Source: Mycobacterium barrassiae | GTDB taxonomy: Bacteria; Actinomycetota; Actinomycetes; Mycobacteriales; Mycobacteriaceae | DNA: 64,000 nt | Assembly: GCF_025822765.1 (NCBI RefSeq) | Contig: NZ_JACKUK010000014.1 | Location: 124,001-188,000, forward strand | Reading direction: 5' to 3' | Shown here: positions 32,609 through 43,075 of the stretch, piece by piece | Layout of the letters: every line of letters begins with the position of its first letter | Numbering within the stretch: the first letter of the stretch is position 1 | The notes under the pieces: generated by a model | What the model saw: the letters and a program-made list of their open reading frames with translations, nothing else | Database searches by the model: none | What the model was told of the DNA's origin: nothing | Position numbers and translations under genes: made by a program

Positions 32609-33529
32609 TCAGCCCCAGCGGGCGAGCACATCGCCGAGCGGCGATCCGGCCGCCAGGGCGGCCATCAGCAGGACGCGGGCCTGCGGGGGACGTAGCCGCG
32701 GCACGAAAACCGCTCCGGCATCGGCGAGTTCGCGACCTGGCCCATATCCGGGACTGACCCGCCCCCCGGGCACCCGCGTCGACACCGCGACCGTCACACC
32801 GTTGCGGCAGTGCCGCCGCACGCCGTCGATCACCGCCGCGCCCGCATTGCCCGATCCCAGCGCCTCCAACACCAGACCCCGCGCACCGGCATCGACACAT
32901 GCGTCCATCGCCGCGGTGTCACCGCCCGGATACACCGCGACGGTGTCGACCCGCGGCGCATCGGCCGCCCGGCCCGCCGCCAGTGACGGACGATTCTTCG
33001 GCGCGTCTGCGGTGAACGTCTCCGACACCGAGCCGACCGCGGTGCCGCGGAAGCTCTGTAGATCGTCCGTCGCCACCTTGTTCAGACCAAGCGGCTGCCA
33101 TACCGTGCCCGCGAAACTGACGAGCACTCCGAGCCCCCGGGCCTGCGGGCTCGCCGCGACCGTCAACGCGTCGCGAAGGTTGCGGGGCCCGTCGGCATCG
33201 GGTGCGTCGGCGCTGCGCTGCGCACCGGTGAGCACCACGGGCATCTGACCGCCGTACGTCAGCTCCAGCCACAGCGCGGTTTCCTCCATGGTGTCGGTGC
33301 CGTGGGTGATCACCACGCCGTCGGCGTCGCGCAATTCGCCAACCGCCGCACCGATCCGATCCCAGTCGGCGGGTGTCAGCATCGAGCTGTCCACCGCCAT
33401 CAGGTCGACGACCTGCACGTCGAGCCCCGCAGTGAGATCGGCTCCCGTGCGTGACGGACGTTTCACCCCGTCGTCGTCGGCGCTGGTGGCGATGGTGCCG
33501 CCGGTGGTGACGACGACGAGTCGAGTCAT
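32609..33529 (-). CDS. ansA: L-asparaginase
   Basis: 306 aa, type I/II asparaginase fold releasing ammonia from asparagine; in M. tuberculosis AnsA supports nitrogen assimilation and acid resistance. The two catalytic threonines are seen in [14 protein letters not shown] (N-terminus) and [19 protein letters not shown], with the Lys motif in [19 protein letters not shown] (the expected Lys or substituting Arg region). There is no signal peptide, so it is cytoplasmic. It diverges from lspA with a 42-bp gap. Confidence 0.94.
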   Translation of the reverse strand: MTRLVVVTTGGTIATSADDDGVKRPSRTGADLTAGLDVQVVDLMAVDSSMLTPADWDRIGAAVGELRDADGVVITHGTDTMEETALWLELTYGGQMPVVLTGAQRSADAPDADGPRNLRDALTVAASPQARGLGVLVSFAGTVWQPLGLNKVATDDLQSFRGTAVGSVSETFTADAPKNRPSLAAGRAADAPRVDTVAVYPGGDTAAMDACVDAGARGLVLEALGSGNAGAAVIDGVRRHCRNGVTVAVSTRVPGGRVSPGYGPGRELADAGAVFVPRLRPPQARVLLMAALAAGSPLGDVLARWG

Positions 33530-33571
33530 GGGTGGAATTGTCGTTCATTGTGGCTTTGGAATGATGGGGGA

Positions 33572-34183
33572 GTGACTGATGAATCCCCGGCGCCGGACGA
33601 GCCGCTGACGGGCGCCGGGGCACCGGCCGCCGTGGAAGCGCCTGCGCCGAGGCGTCGACTGCGCATGCTGCTGACCGTGGCCGGGTTGGTGCTGGTGGCC
33701 GACATCGTCACCAAGGTGCTCGCCGTCAAACTGCTGACCCCCGGACAACCGGTGTCGATCATCGGCGACACCGTGACCTGGACGCTGGTCCGCAATTCGG
33801 GTGCCGCGTTCTCGATGGCCACCGGCTACACCTGGGTGCTGACGCTGATCGCGACCGCGGTCGTCATCGGCATCATCTGGATGGGCCGAAGGCTGGTGTC
33901 GCCGTGGTGGGCGCTGGGATTGGGCATGATTCTCGGCGGGGCGATGGGCAACCTGGTCGATCGGTTCTTCCGGTCGCCCGGCCCGTTGCGCGGCCACGTC
34001 GTCGACTTCTTCTCGGTCGGATGGTGGCCGGTGTTCAACGTCGCCGACCCGTCAGTGGTCGGTGGGGCGATCCTGCTCGTCGCGCTTTCGGTGTTCGGGT
34101 TCGACTTCGACACGGTCGGAAGGCGTACGAACAAGCCTGAGACGGCCGACGCCGACGGCGCTGGGGACGGTGGCGGGGGCTGA
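33572..34183 (+). CDS. lspA: Lipoprotein signal peptidase
   Basis: 203 aa (202 in M. tuberculosis). Aspartyl protease that removes lipoprotein signal peptides in the membrane. Both catalytic aspartates are visible: [12 protein letters not shown] and [11 protein letters not shown]. Conserved [11 protein letters not shown] is present. Four transmembrane helices follow a disordered Pro/Ala-rich N-terminus (about 30 residues), as in M. tuberculosis. The start is GTG 33572 with GGGGGA directly before it. The stop overlaps the pseudouridine-synthase start (TGATG). Confidence 0.95.
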   Translation: MTDESPAPDEPLTGAGAPAAVEAPAPRRRLRMLLTVAGLVLVADIVTKVLAVKLLTPGQPVSIIGDTVTWTLVRNSGAAFSMATGYTWVLTLIATAVVIGIIWMGRRLVSPWWALGLGMILGGAMGNLVDRFFRSPGPLRGHVVDFFSVGWWPVFNVADPSVVGGAILLVALSVFGFDFDTVGRRTNKPETADADGAGDGGGG

Positions 34184-35112
34184 TGACCACCCGCTCGATG
34201 CCGGTCCCCGAGGGGCTGGCGGGTATGCGCGTCGACGCAGGTCTGGCGCGGCTGCTCGGGCTGTCACGCACCGCCGCCGCAGCCATTGCCGAAGACGGCG
34301 GTGTCGAGGTCGACGGCGCCCCGGCGGGCAAGTCCGACAAGCTGACCGCGGGCGCCTGGCTGGAGGTCCGGCTGCCGGAACCGCCTGCGCCGGTGGAGAA
34401 CACGCCCGTCGAAATCGAAGGCATGTCGATCCTGTACTCGGATGCCGACATCGTCGCGGTCGACAAACCGCCCGGTGTCGCGGCGCATGCCACCGTCGGG
34501 TGGAGCGGGCCGACCGTGCTCGGTGGGCTGGCGGCGGCCGGGTTTCGCATCAGCACGTCGGGAATCCATGAGCGCCAGGGGATTGTGCATCGCCTCGACG
34601 TGGGTACGTCGGGTGTCATGGTGGTGGCACTGTCGGAGCGCGCGTACACGGTGCTCAAGCGTGCGTTCAAGCAGCGCACCGTCGAGAAGCGTTACCACGC
34701 ACTGGTTCAGGGCCATCCCGATCCGTCCAGCGGAACCATCGACGCGCCGATCGGGCGGCACCGCGGCCACGACTGGAAGTTCGCCGTCACCGAGGGCGGC
34801 AGGCACAGCATCACTCACTACGACACGCTCGAGGCCCACCGGGCCGCAAGTCTGCTCGACGTCGAGCTGGAAACGGGCCGCACGCATCAGATCCGGGTGC
34901 ACTTCGCCGCGCTGCACCACCCCTGCGCCGGTGACCTGACCTACGGTGCCGACCCCACGCTGGCGCGCAAGCTCGGGCTCGAGCGCCAATGGCTCCACGC
35001 GCGATCGCTGGCCTTCGCGCATCCCGCCGACGGTCGGCGCGTCGAGATCACCAGTCCCTATCCGGCGGACCTGCAGCACGCGCTCGATGTGCTGCGGAAT
35101 CACGAACTGTGA
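34183..35112 (+). CDS. RluA-family 23S rRNA pseudouridine synthase (Rv1540-like)
   Basis: 309 aa. An N-terminal S4 RNA-binding domain ([37 protein letters not shown]) is followed by the catalytic domain with the RluA motif [18 protein letters not shown] (catalytic Asp). [27 protein letters not shown] and GDLTYGAD follow. RluC/RluD-like, so it probably modifies helix 69 or nearby 23S rRNA; the exact position is not readable. It overlaps lspA by 1 bp and rarD by 4 bp. Confidence 0.93.
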   Translation: MTTRSMPVPEGLAGMRVDAGLARLLGLSRTAAAAIAEDGGVEVDGAPAGKSDKLTAGAWLEVRLPEPPAPVENTPVEIEGMSILYSDADIVAVDKPPGVAAHATVGWSGPTVLGGLAAAGFRISTSGIHERQGIVHRLDVGTSGVMVVALSERAYTVLKRAFKQRTVEKRYHALVQGHPDPSSGTIDAPIGRHRGHDWKFAVTEGGRHSITHYDTLEAHRAASLLDVELETGRTHQIRVHFAALHHPCAGDLTYGADPTLARKLGLERQWLHARSLAFAHPADGRRVEITSPYPADLQHALDVLRNHEL

Positions 35113-35996
35113 GGACGTCCGGACTCCTCTTCGGCATCGGCGCCTACGCGATGTGGGGTGTGTTCCCCGCATTCTTCCCGCTGTTGGAACCGGCGAACGC
35201 GCTCGAGATCCTCGCCCACCGCATCGTGTGGACGTGCCTGCTGATGGTCGTCGTCATCGCGGCGGCCAGGCGGATGCGCGATCTCCGTGCGATCTCCGGC
35301 CGGGTGTGGCTGCTGCTGATCGCCGCGTCGGCGCTGATCTCCATCAACTGGGGTATCTACATCTACGCCGTCAACAACGGCCACGTCGTCGACGCCGCGC
35401 TGGGCTACTTCATCAACCCACTGGTCACTGTGGCGTTGGGGCTCTTGATCTTTCGCGAACGTCTCAACAGTGCTCAGTTCGCCGCGCTGGCCATCGCGCT
35501 GGTCGCCGTCGTGGTGTTCACCGTCGAGGTCGGCACACCGCCCGTGATCGGGCTCGGGCTCGCGTTGTCGTTCGGCCTCTACGGTGCGGTGAAGAAGGTG
35601 GTGCCCACCGATCCGCGGGTCAGTGTCGGGGTGGAAGCCGCAGTCGCTGCGCCGTTCGCGTTGGCCTACATCGCGGTGCTGGAGGGCGGCGGGCCGGGAA
35701 CGTTCACCGATTTCGGTGCCGGCCACATCGCGTTGCTCATTCTGTCGGGTGTCGTGACGGCGCTGCCGTTGCTGCTGTTCGCCGCCGCGGCCCAGCGGCT
35801 GCCGCTGGTGACGATGGGGCTGATGTTCTACCTGACTCCTGCGATGCAGCTGACCTGGGGAGTGCTCGTCGGCCATGAACCGATGCCGCCCGCGCGCTGG
35901 TTCGGTTTCGGGCTCATCTGGCTGGCGCTCGTGGTGTTCAGCGCCGACGCCCTGTGGCGGGCGCGGGTCGGCCGCGCGGCACCCGACGCGATATAG
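35109..35996 (+). CDS. EamA/RarD-family permease
   Basis: 295 aa with about ten transmembrane helices in two repeated EamA halves. RarD-type features: [20 protein letters not shown] at the N-terminus, [30 protein letters not shown] and [13 protein letters not shown] in the first half; [20 protein letters not shown] in the second. Known relatives are annotated as chloramphenicol-sensitive protein RarD; the substrate is unknown. GTG 35109 overlaps the pseudouridine-synthase stop. In M. tuberculosis the lprI-glbN region follows Rv1540, so this gene marks a synteny difference. Confidence 0.9.
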   Translation: MRTSGLLFGIGAYAMWGVFPAFFPLLEPANALEILAHRIVWTCLLMVVVIAAARRMRDLRAISGRVWLLLIAASALISINWGIYIYAVNNGHVVDAALGYFINPLVTVALGLLIFRERLNSAQFAALAIALVAVVVFTVEVGTPPVIGLGLALSFGLYGAVKKVVPTDPRVSVGVEAAVAAPFALAYIAVLEGGGPGTFTDFGAGHIALLILSGVVTALPLLLFAAAAQRLPLVTMGLMFYLTPAMQLTWGVLVGHEPMPPARWFGFGLIWLALVVFSADALWRARVGRAAPDAI

Positions 35997-36042
35997 GGAA
36001 ACACCCGATTCCTCATCGTCTCGTGCGCCCTAGCGTGGAGGT

Positions 36043-36225
36043 ATGAACGGGGTCTGGTTCGCGGCGATGGTCGCGGTCCTCGTGGGGGCTGGCGTCGTCG
36101 CCCAGCTGGGCTGGCAGCTGCCCGAAAAAGCAGAGGTCAAGCGGGTCTTCCGGCTGCACCGGCCGCGGTCGGGTCAGCTGCGGGCCGCGGCGTCCACGGC
36201 TGCTGCGTCCGCCGAGCCGCGGTAA
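36043..36225 (+). CDS. Small single-helix membrane protein
   Basis: 60 aa. One hydrophobic segment (VWFAAMVAVLVGAGVVAQLGW) is followed by a basic region (KAEVKRVFRLHRPRSGQLRA) and an Ala/Ser tail. ATG 36043 follows GTGGAGGT; TAGCGT at 36031-36036 could give a leaderless transcript. No family recognised. The 73 bp to dnaE1 hold that gene's promoter. Confidence 0.65.
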   Translation: MNGVWFAAMVAVLVGAGVVAQLGWQLPEKAEVKRVFRLHRPRSGQLRAAASTAAASAEPR

Positions 36226-36283
36226 CCGACATCCCGGTAAGGACACGCACCGCGACACGCCGAGATCTGTCGGGGCACGGCAA

Positions 36284-36289
36284 TAGACT
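36284..36289 (+). promoter_or_regulatory. -10 candidate for dnaE1
   Basis: TAGACT 9 nt before ATG 36299, with no Shine-Dalgarno sequence. Confidence 0.45.
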
Positions 36290-36298
36290 GACGACCCT

Positions 36299-39200
36299 AT
36301 GAACTCCCAGTCCTTCGTGCACCTGCACAACCACACCGAATATTCGATGCTGGACGGTGCCGCGAAGGTCAAGCCGATGCTGGCGGAGGCGCAGCGGCTC
36401 GAGATGACCGCGATCGGTATGACCGACCACGGAAACATGTTCGGCGCCAGCGAGTTCTACAACGCGGCGACAGAGGCGGGCATCAAGCCGATCATCGGTG
36501 TCGAGGCGTACATCGCACCGGGCTCGAGGTTCGAAACCAAGCGCATCCTGTGGGGTGACCCGTCCCAGAAGTCCGACGACGTCTCGGGCAGCGGGTCCTA
36601 CACGCACATGACGATGGTCGCCGAGAACGCGACGGGGCTGCGCAACCTGTTCAAGCTGTCGTCGTTGGCGTCGTTCGAAGGTCAGCTCGGCAAATGGTCC
36701 CGCATGGACGCCGAACTGATCGCCGAGCATTCGGCGGGCATCATCGCCACGACCGGGTGTCCGTCGGGTGAGGTGCAGACCCGCCTGCGCCTGGGGCACG
36801 ACCGCGAGGCGCTCGAGGCGGCCGCGAAGTGGCGCGAGATCTTCGGGCCGGAGAACTTCTTCCTCGAGCTGATGGACCACGGACTCGACATCGAGCGCCG
36901 CGTCCGCGAGGGGCTGCTCGAGATCGGCCAGAAGCTGGGTATTCCGCCGCTCGCCACCAACGACTGTCACTACGTCACGCGCGACGCCGCCCGTAACCAC
37001 GAGGCGCTGCTGTGTGTGCAGACCGGTAAGACCCTGTCGGACCCGAACCGGTTCAAGTTCGACGGCGACGGCTACTACCTGAAGTCGGCCGCCGAGATGC
37101 GTGCGCTGTGGGACGGGGAGATCCCGGGCGCCTGCGACTCCACCCTGCTGATCGCCGAGCGGGTCCAGAGCTACGCGGAGGTCTGGACCCCGAAGGACCG
37201 GATGCCGATCTTTCCGGTGCCCGAGGGTCATGACCCCGATTCGTGGCTGCGACACGAGGTCGACGCCGGCCTGCGGCGGCGCTTCCCCGATTCGGAGGTG
37301 CCCGCCGAGTACCGCGACCGGGCCGACTACGAGATCAAGGTCATCTGCGAGAAGGGTTACCCGTCCTACTTCCTGATCGTCGCGGACCTGATCAACTACG
37401 CGCGCTCGGTGGACATCCGGGTGGGTCCCGGCCGCGGTTCGGCGGCGGGGTCGCTGGTCGCCTACGCGCTCGGCATCACCAATATCGACCCGATCCCGTA
37501 CGGGCTGCTGTTCGAGCGGTTCCTCAACCCCGAACGCGTGTCGATGCCCGATATCGACATCGACTTCGACGACCGCCGCCGCGGCGAGATGCTGCGCTAT
37601 GCCGCCAACAAATGGGGCAGCGACCGGGTCGCCCAGGTCATCACCTTCGGCACCATCAAAACCAAAGCAGCGCTCAAGGATTCGGCCCGCGTCAACTACG
37701 GCCAGCCCGGCTTCGCCATCGCGGACCGGATCACCAAGGCGCTACCTCCGCCGATCATGGCCAAGGATATTCCGCTCTCGGGTATCACCGACCCCTCCCA
37801 TGAGCGGTACAAGGAGGCCGCCGAGGTTCGCGGCCTGATCGACACCGACCCCGACGTGCGCACCATCTACGAGACCGCCCGCGGCCTCGAGGGGCTGGTG
37901 CGCAACGCGGGTGTGCACGCCTGCGCGGTGATCATGAGCAGCGAGCCGTTGGTCGACGCGATTCCGCTGTGGAAGCGGCCGCAGGACGGCGCCATCATCA
38001 CCGGCTGGGACTATCCGGCGTGCGAGGCCATCGGCCTGCTGAAGATGGACTTCCTCGGCCTGCGCAACCTCACCATCATCGGCGATGCCATCGAGAACAT
38101 CCGGATCAACCGGGGCATCGACCTCGACCTCGAGTCGGTGCCGCTCGATGACGGGCCCACGTATGAACTGCTGGGCCGCGGTGACACGCTCGGGGTGTTC
38201 CAGCTCGACGGCGGCCCGATGCGCGACCTGCTGCGCCGCATGCAGCCGACGGAGTTCGAGGACGTCGTCGCCGTCATCGCGCTGTACCGGCCCGGACCCA
38301 TGGGCATGAACGCCCACAACGACTACGCCGACCGCAAGAACGGCCGTCAGCCCATCAAGCCGATCCACCCCGAGCTGGAAGAGCCGCTGCGCGAGATCCT
38401 CGCCGAGACCTACGGCCTGATCGTCTACCAAGAGCAGATCATGCGCATCGCGCAGAAAGTGGCCAGCTACTCGCTGGCCCGAGCAGACATTCTGCGCAAG
38501 GCGATGGGCAAGAAGAAGCGCGAGGTCCTGGAGAAGGAGTTCGAAGGCTTCTCGGAAGGCATGAAAGCCAACGGCTTTTCGGCGGCGGCCATCAAGGCGC
38601 TGTGGGACACGGTGTTGCCGTTTGCCGACTACGCGTTCAACAAGTCGCACGCCGCGGGTTATGGGCTGGTGTCGTACTGGACGGCGTATCTGAAGGCCAA
38701 CTACCCGGCCGAGTACATGGCAGGCCTGCTGACGTCGGTGGGCGACGACAAGGACAAGGCCGCCGTCTACCTCGCCGACTGCCGCAGGCTCGGCATCACC
38801 GTGCTGCCGCCCGATGTCAACGAGTCGAGCCTGAACTTCGCCTCGGTCGGCGAGGACATCCGCTACGGCCTGGGTGCGGTGCGCAACGTGGGCGCCAATG
38901 TGGTGGCCTCACTGATCAATTCGCGCACCGACAAGGGCAAGTTCATCGACTTCTCCGACTACCTCAACAAGATCGACATCGCGGCCTGCAACAAGAAGGT
39001 CACGGAATCGCTGATCAAGGCGGGTGCGTTCGACTCGCTGGGACATCCGCGTAAGGGACTGTTCCTCATTCACACCGATGCGGTCGATTCGGTGCTCGGC
39101 ACGAAGAAGGCCGAGGCGATGGGACAGTTCGACCTGTTCGGTGGCGCGGATACGGCCACCGACGCGGTGTTCAGCATCAAGGTGCCCGAGGAGGAGTGGG

Positions 39201-39832
39201 AGGACAAGCACAAACTCGCGCTGGAGCGCGAGATGCTCGGCCTCTACGTGTCCGGGCATCCGCTCAACGGCATCGCCCATCTGTTGTCGGCGCAGGTCGA
39301 CACGGCCATCCCGGCGATCCTCGACGGCGACATCGCCAACGACACGCAGGTGCGGATCGGCGGCATCCTGGCCTCGGTGAACAGGCGGGTCAACAAGAAC
39401 GGGTTACCTTGGGCGTCAGCGCAGTTGGAAGACCTCACGGGTGGCATCGAGGTGTTGTTCTTCCCGCAGACGTATTCCACGTTCGGCGCCGAGATCGCCG
39501 ACGACGCGGTGGTCCTGATCGGCGCCAAGGTCGCGATCCGTGACGACCGGATCTCGGTGATCGCCAACGACCTTGTGGTACCGGACTTTTCGAGCGCGCA
39601 GATCGATCGCCCGCTGGCGGTCACGCTGCCGACGCGGCAATGCACGGTCGACAAGGTCACCGCGCTGAAGCAGGTTCTCGCGCGTCATCCCGGCACGTCG
39701 CAGGTGCACCTGCGGTTGATCAGCGGCGAGCGCATCACCACGCTGGAACTGGATGCATCCCTGAGGGTGACGGCGTCGTCGGCGTTGATGGGCGATCTGA
39801 AAGCGCTGCTGGGCCCCGGCTGCCTGGGCTGA
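36299..39832 (+). CDS. dnaE1: DNA polymerase III alpha subunit, replicative
   Basis: 1177 aa. An N-terminal PHP domain opens with [19 protein letters not shown] and has the metal-binding His/Asp pattern ([18 protein letters not shown]) intact; in mycobacteria this domain provides proofreading. Polymerase catalytic aspartates lie in [17 protein letters not shown] (about residues 415-430), with [17 protein letters not shown] before. Later come an HhH and an OB-fold ([18 protein letters not shown]). It has the DnaE1 rather than DnaE2 layout. A PEP-mutase-family gene overlaps the stop by 1 bp. Confidence 0.97.
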   Translation: MNSQSFVHLHNHTEYSMLDGAAKVKPMLAEAQRLEMTAIGMTDHGNMFGASEFYNAATEAGIKPIIGVEAYIAPGSRFETKRILWGDPSQKSDDVSGSGSYTHMTMVAENATGLRNLFKLSSLASFEGQLGKWSRMDAELIAEHSAGIIATTGCPSGEVQTRLRLGHDREALEAAAKWREIFGPENFFLELMDHGLDIERRVREGLLEIGQKLGIPPLATNDCHYVTRDAARNHEALLCVQTGKTLSDPNRFKFDGDGYYLKSAAEMRALWDGEIPGACDSTLLIAERVQSYAEVWTPKDRMPIFPVPEGHDPDSWLRHEVDAGLRRRFPDSEVPAEYRDRADYEIKVICEKGYPSYFLIVADLINYARSVDIRVGPGRGSAAGSLVAYALGITNIDPIPYGLLFERFLNPERVSMPDIDIDFDDRRRGEMLRYAANKWGSDRVAQVITFGTIKTKAALKDSARVNYGQPGFAIADRITKALPPPIMAKDIPLSGITDPSHERYKEAAEVRGLIDTDPDVRTIYETARGLEGLVRNAGVHACAVIMSSEPLVDAIPLWKRPQDGAIITGWDYPACEAIGLLKMDFLGLRNLTIIGDAIENIRINRGIDLDLESVPLDDGPTYELLGRGDTLGVFQLDGGPMRDLLRRMQPTEFEDVVAVIALYRPGPMGMNAHNDYADRKNGRQPIKPIHPELEEPLREILAETYGLIVYQEQIMRIAQKVASYSLARADILRKAMGKKKREVLEKEFEGFSEGMKANGFSAAAIKALWDTVLPFADYAFNKSHAAGYGLVSYWTAYLKANYPAEYMAGLLTSVGDDKDKAAVYLADCRRLGITVLPPDVNESSLNFASVGEDIRYGLGAVRNVGANVVASLINSRTDKGKFIDFSDYLNKIDIAACNKKVTESLIKAGAFDSLGHPRKGLFLIHTDAVDSVLGTKKAEAMGQFDLFGGADTATDAVFSIKVPEEEWEDKHKLALEREMLGLYVSGHPLNGIAHLLSAQVDTAIPAILDGDIANDTQVRIGGILASVNRRVNKNGLPWASAQLEDLTGGIEVLFFPQTYSTFGAEIADDAVVLIGAKVAIRDDRISVIANDLVVPDFSSAQIDRPLAVTLPTRQCTVDKVTALKQVLARHPGTSQVHLRLISGERITTLELDASLRVTASSALMGDLKALLGPGCLG

Positions 39833-40641
39833 TGTCTTTTCGCGAACTGCACGAGCAGGGCTGTTTCGTCATTCCGAATCCGTGGGATCGGGGCACGGCG
39901 ATCGCGTTGGCGGCCATGGGGTTTCCGGCGCTGGCCACCACCAGTGCGGGCGCGTGCTTCGCGCAGGGACTGCCGGACACGCCGAGCGCGCTCGGCGTCG
40001 ACGCGGCACTGCACAACATCGAAGAGATCGTGCGTGCGGTCGACCTGCCGGTCAACGCCGACTTCCAGGCGGGCTACGCCGACGATCTGGATGGTCTCGC
40101 CGCCAACGTCAGGCGATGCGTGGCAACCGGGGTCGCCGGCCTGTCCATCGAGGACGCGAGGGGCGGTGCCCAGGATCCCCTGTACCCGTTGCCCGAGGCG
40201 GTGGAACGGATCCGCGTCGCGCACGCGGCGATCGACGGGGCCGACGTGCTGCTGACTGCTCGTGCCGAATGCTTCCTGTACGGTCACCCGGATCCGCTGC
40301 GGGAGGCGATCGCCCGGCTGCAGGCGTACGCCGAGGCGGGTGCGGAGGTGTTGTACGCGCCGGGTGTGCGGACCAGGGAGGACATCGCCGCGATCGTCGA
40401 CGCGCTGCGACCGTCGCCGGTCAACGTGTTGATGTCGTCGGACACCGGGCTGACGGTGAACGACCTGGCGCAACTCGGTGTGCGCCGGATCAGCGTCGGG
40501 TCCGCGTTGACGCGCGTCGCGTGGGGTGCGTTCCTGTCGGCCGCCCGCAAGATCGTGCACGACGGCTCCTTAGCGGGGCTGGCCGATGCCGCCGACTTCG
40601 GCGAACTGAACAGCCTGTTCGAGGCGTACCGCTTGCGCTAG
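39832..40641 (+). CDS. Isocitrate lyase/PEP mutase-family protein
   Basis: 269 aa. TIM barrel of the ICL/PEPM superfamily: FVIPNPWDRGTAIALAAMG, NADFQAGYADDLDGLAANV (the metal-binding Asp region), GLSIEDARGG, LTARAECFLYG and NVLMSSDTGLTVNDLAQLGV. The catalytic KKCGH loop of isocitrate and methylisocitrate lyases is missing, so it is one of the many short PEP-mutase-like lyases (oxaloacetate or phosphonopyruvate hydrolase-like) of unknown substrate. ATG 39832 overlaps the dnaE1 stop. The stop overlaps the convergent methyltransferase by 4 bp. Confidence 0.88.
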   Translation: MSFRELHEQGCFVIPNPWDRGTAIALAAMGFPALATTSAGACFAQGLPDTPSALGVDAALHNIEEIVRAVDLPVNADFQAGYADDLDGLAANVRRCVATGVAGLSIEDARGGAQDPLYPLPEAVERIRVAHAAIDGADVLLTARAECFLYGHPDPLREAIARLQAYAEAGAEVLYAPGVRTREDIAAIVDALRPSPVNVLMSSDTGLTVNDLAQLGVRRISVGSALTRVAWGAFLSAARKIVHDGSLAGLADAADFGELNSLFEAYRLR

Positions 40642-41471
40642 AACGTGTAGCGCAGGATGCGCGCCTTGCGGGCGCCGGCTTTCGTCCTGCCCATCAACTT
40701 CGTCGGGATCCGAATCCAGGGTGGAAACAGCTCGACCTCCGGCTCGCCCGTCAGGCTGGCCTCCTCCACCAGCGTCATTCGTGGGTTCCACGTCTGCGGA
40801 TAGTGCGCATCCTTGAAACCGGCGTAGCCCCACTGGCTTTCGACGTCCTTGAACATCTTCTGCGGGGTCAGCTTCACCGCGATGCGGCTGACCAGGCCGA
40901 TGCGGCCGTAGTCGTTGAATGCCAGTTCACCGGAGGCGAAGTGGTCGGTGATGCGGCGGAAGATCCCGGCGATCTGCGACTCGGACAGGAAGGCGAACAG
41001 TCCGTCGGCGATCAGTATGGTCGGCCGGTCGGCCGGGATGGCGTCGGGCCAGTGCGCGTCGGCAAGCGATACGGGCACGGAGTGCGAGTGCGCATCGGCG
41101 GGGAGGACGTGGTCGCGTAGCGCCATGGTTCCGGGGAGGTCGACGCTGTACCAGTCGACCGACGGCGGCGGGCTGACGCCATAGAACCCGCTGTCGAGCC
41201 CGGCGCCGAGATCGACGACGACCGCGTCGGTATGATCGGCGACGAACATCCGCACCCGGTCGTCGAGCATCTTGGCGCGCAGCGCTGTCTGGCACACGAC
41301 GCTGGTCTGCACGCCCAGCCCGGCGAAGTCGTAGTCGATCTTGCCGACGACGTCGTATGCCAGCCGATCGCCCAGGATGGGGCGCGGCCATTGGCTGTCC
41401 AGCGCGCGGGCGTACTCGGTGAGAAAGGCGGTCTGCTCAATCGGCGACAGTTCCGCGGTGGCGAGGCCCAT
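40638..41471 (-). CDS. SAM-dependent O-methyltransferase, leucine carboxyl methyltransferase family
   Basis: 277 aa with the Tcmp/LCM (PF04072-type) layout seen in many mycobacterial putative methyltransferases. N-terminal DRLAYDVVGKIDYDF, the SAM-binding VVVDLGAGLDSGFYG, VDWYSVDLPGTMALR, then ILIADGLFAFLSESQIAGI and ELAFNDYGRIG. The substrate is unknown; relatives act on polyketides or carboxylates. ATG 41471 has TACGGT (41484-41479) 7 nt upstream, so it is probably leaderless. Confidence 0.87.
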   Translation of the reverse strand: MGLATAELSPIEQTAFLTEYARALDSQWPRPILGDRLAYDVVGKIDYDFAGLGVQTSVVCQTALRAKMLDDRVRMFVADHTDAVVVDLGAGLDSGFYGVSPPPSVDWYSVDLPGTMALRDHVLPADAHSHSVPVSLADAHWPDAIPADRPTILIADGLFAFLSESQIAGIFRRITDHFASGELAFNDYGRIGLVSRIAVKLTPQKMFKDVESQWGYAGFKDAHYPQTWNPRMTLVEEASLTGEPEVELFPPWIRIPTKLMGRTKAGARKARILRYTF

Positions 41472-41506
41472 GACTGCGACCGTACTCCGGTTTCGACGCT
41501 GAACGT

Positions 41507-42247
41507 TCAGCCCAAAACGTTCACCGCTCTTGCGATTACGAGCCCCAACGTGGTGAACGAGATGACCGCCTGCCCCGTCATCAACATCTTTGCCCGCCGG
41601 GTCATCGGCATGGTGTCGGTCGGTGAGAACGCCACCACGTTGGTGATGCTGACGTACAGGTAGTCGAAGAACTCCGGTCGCCAGTTCGGCGGCGCCAGTT
41701 CAGGTTCCGTCATCTGCGGGAACATGAAGTCGGGATAGGGCTTGCGCCCCTCGCGTCGTGCGAACGGCCCGCCGCGGTCCAGCTCCCAGTACCAGATCCC
41801 GAACGCGATGACTGTGGTGACGTATATCGCGCCGCCGCTTCCGAGCAGTACCGCGGCGTTATTGCTCACGTCGCCGGTGAGGATGCGGATGTTCAGGAAC
41901 AGCGCGGACAGCGAGTTGTCCAGCGTGATGGCCGCCAACAGCAGATAGCTGGCCCACTGGCCGGACCTGGTGCGCCTCGACAACCGAAGCGGGTTCAGCC
42001 CGACAAGCACGACGACCAGCAGTATCTCGAGGACGATGAGCGGCCACCGCGGCACCACCGTGTAACTCCTCGGAATGGCGAGCTGCAGGCCGATGGCCAC
42101 GAGCAGGGCGATCAACACCGGTATTCGGTTCTCGGGGTCACCGGAACGCAACCACGAGGGAACGCGTTCGTCGGCCCCGGAGGCCAGGCGCTCGGCGCGA
42201 CGGACGAATTCCTCGACTGGATTCGAAGGTTCGGGGGTCGTGTCCAC
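41507..42247 (-). CDS. DUF1345 membrane protein
   Basis: 246 aa. A soluble N-terminal segment (about 40 residues) precedes about five transmembrane helices. The C-terminal signature FDYLYVSITNVVAFSPTDTMPMTRRAKMLM followed by a last helix is the DUF1345 hallmark. An amphipathic charged loop (RREGRKPYPDFMFPQMTEPE) lies between helices. Function unknown. It starts at GTG 42247 and diverges from the SRPBCC gene; 29 bp separate the start codons. Confidence 0.87.
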   Translation of the reverse strand: MDTTPEPSNPVEEFVRRAERLASGADERVPSWLRSGDPENRIPVLIALLVAIGLQLAIPRSYTVVPRWPLIVLEILLVVVLVGLNPLRLSRRTRSGQWASYLLLAAITLDNSLSALFLNIRILTGDVSNNAAVLLGSGGAIYVTTVIAFGIWYWELDRGGPFARREGRKPYPDFMFPQMTEPELAPPNWRPEFFDYLYVSITNVVAFSPTDTMPMTRRAKMLMTGQAVISFTTLGLVIARAVNVLG

Positions 42248-42276
42248 CAGGAAAGTGTGTGCGCCACCATGAAGGT

Positions 42277-42678
42277 ATGCAGTCGCGACACGTCAGTATT
42301 TGGATCGACGTTGCACCAGAGGTGGTCTACGAGTTCGCCGCGGATCCGCAGACCTGGCCGCAATGGGCTGCCGGGCTGGCCGAGGGCGGTTTACGCCAGG
42401 AAGCCGATGGTTGGGTCGCGGATTCGCCGATGGGCACCGTGACGGTGGAGTTCTCACCACCGAACACGTTCGGTGTGCTGGACCACGTGGTCGGGTTGCC
42501 GACGGGGGACAAGGTGTACAACCCGATGCGCGTCGTCCCCGGTGGGGTGAATGAGGAGCGGTGTGAGGTGACGTTCGCCGTGCGGCAGCGCGAGGGGATG
42601 ACCGACGAGCAGTTCGATGCCGATGCTCAGGCGGTCGCCGCGGACCTGACGACGTTGAAGCGTCTGGTGGAGGCATAG
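42277..42678 (+). CDS. SRPBCC (polyketide cyclase/START-like) protein
   Basis: 133 aa. Helix-grip fold pattern: SIWIDVAPEVVYEFAADPQT, WPQWAAGLAEG, then strands and a long C-terminal helix (FDADAQAVAADLTTLKRLVEA). Probably binds a small hydrophobic ligand; no catalytic residues can be assigned. ATG 42277 is preceded by GAAGG; GTG 42259, preceded by AGGAAA, would add six residues and is a fair alternative. A strong terminator follows 7 bp after the stop. Confidence 0.8.
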   Translation: MQSRHVSIWIDVAPEVVYEFAADPQTWPQWAAGLAEGGLRQEADGWVADSPMGTVTVEFSPPNTFGVLDHVVGLPTGDKVYNPMRVVPGGVNEERCEVTFAVRQREGMTDEQFDADAQAVAADLTTLKRLVEA

Positions 42679-42685
42679 AACGCGA

Positions 42686-42710
42686 CAGGCCCTCCCGACG
42701 GGAGGGCCTG
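42686..42710. terminator. Strong hairpin terminator between convergent genes
   Basis: Perfect 11-bp stem CAGGCCCTCCC / GGGAGGGCCTG with a GAC loop, extended by flanking CGACA / TGTCG. The T-run is weak (CTTGTCGTT). It lies between the SRPBCC gene and the minus-strand small membrane gene and can serve both. Confidence 0.75.
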
Positions 42711-42724
42711 CTTGTCGTTACTTG

Positions 42725-42919
42725 TCACTCAGTCGATTGAAAGGCGCCAAGGCCCAGCCACACGACCGTGCCTGCAGCAGCGGCTGCGAGCACGGCCGGC
42801 GCTGCACTCGTTGTCGCGACGGCCACGATGACTGCGACGATGGCCGCCACCGCGAGCGCAAGCACCTTGTACACCGGCCAGGGCACCCCGGCGATGCTGA
42901 CTTGGTCGCGTACGGTCAT
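42725..42919 (-). CDS. Small two-helix membrane protein
   Basis: 64 aa from ATG 42919. A short polar start (TVRDQVSIAGVPWPVYK) is followed by two hydrophobic helices (VLALAVAAIVAVIVAVATT, PAVLAAAAAGTVVWLGLGAF). No recognised family. TATCGT (42931-42926) lies 6 nt upstream within the 10-mer GAGCTATCGT, which is also found before the orphan NRPS-domain gene, so the start is probably leaderless. The 156 bp between it and ilvA hold this promoter; nothing else clear was seen. Confidence 0.7.
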   Translation of the reverse strand: MTVRDQVSIAGVPWPVYKVLALAVAAIVAVIVAVATTSAAPAVLAAAAAGTVVWLGLGAFQSTE

Positions 42920-43075
42920 GGTTTGACGATAGCTCGTAAGCAAGTTTTCGGGCAACCGAAACACCGGATGAGGGCGATCAATTTCCCTAGTCAGGCTATG
43001 AATCGGGCCCGTGGGCGGGTCGGCGCCTGACGGCCCCATTTAAGAAAAAGGCCGGGTTGGTGGCACCATTGATCG

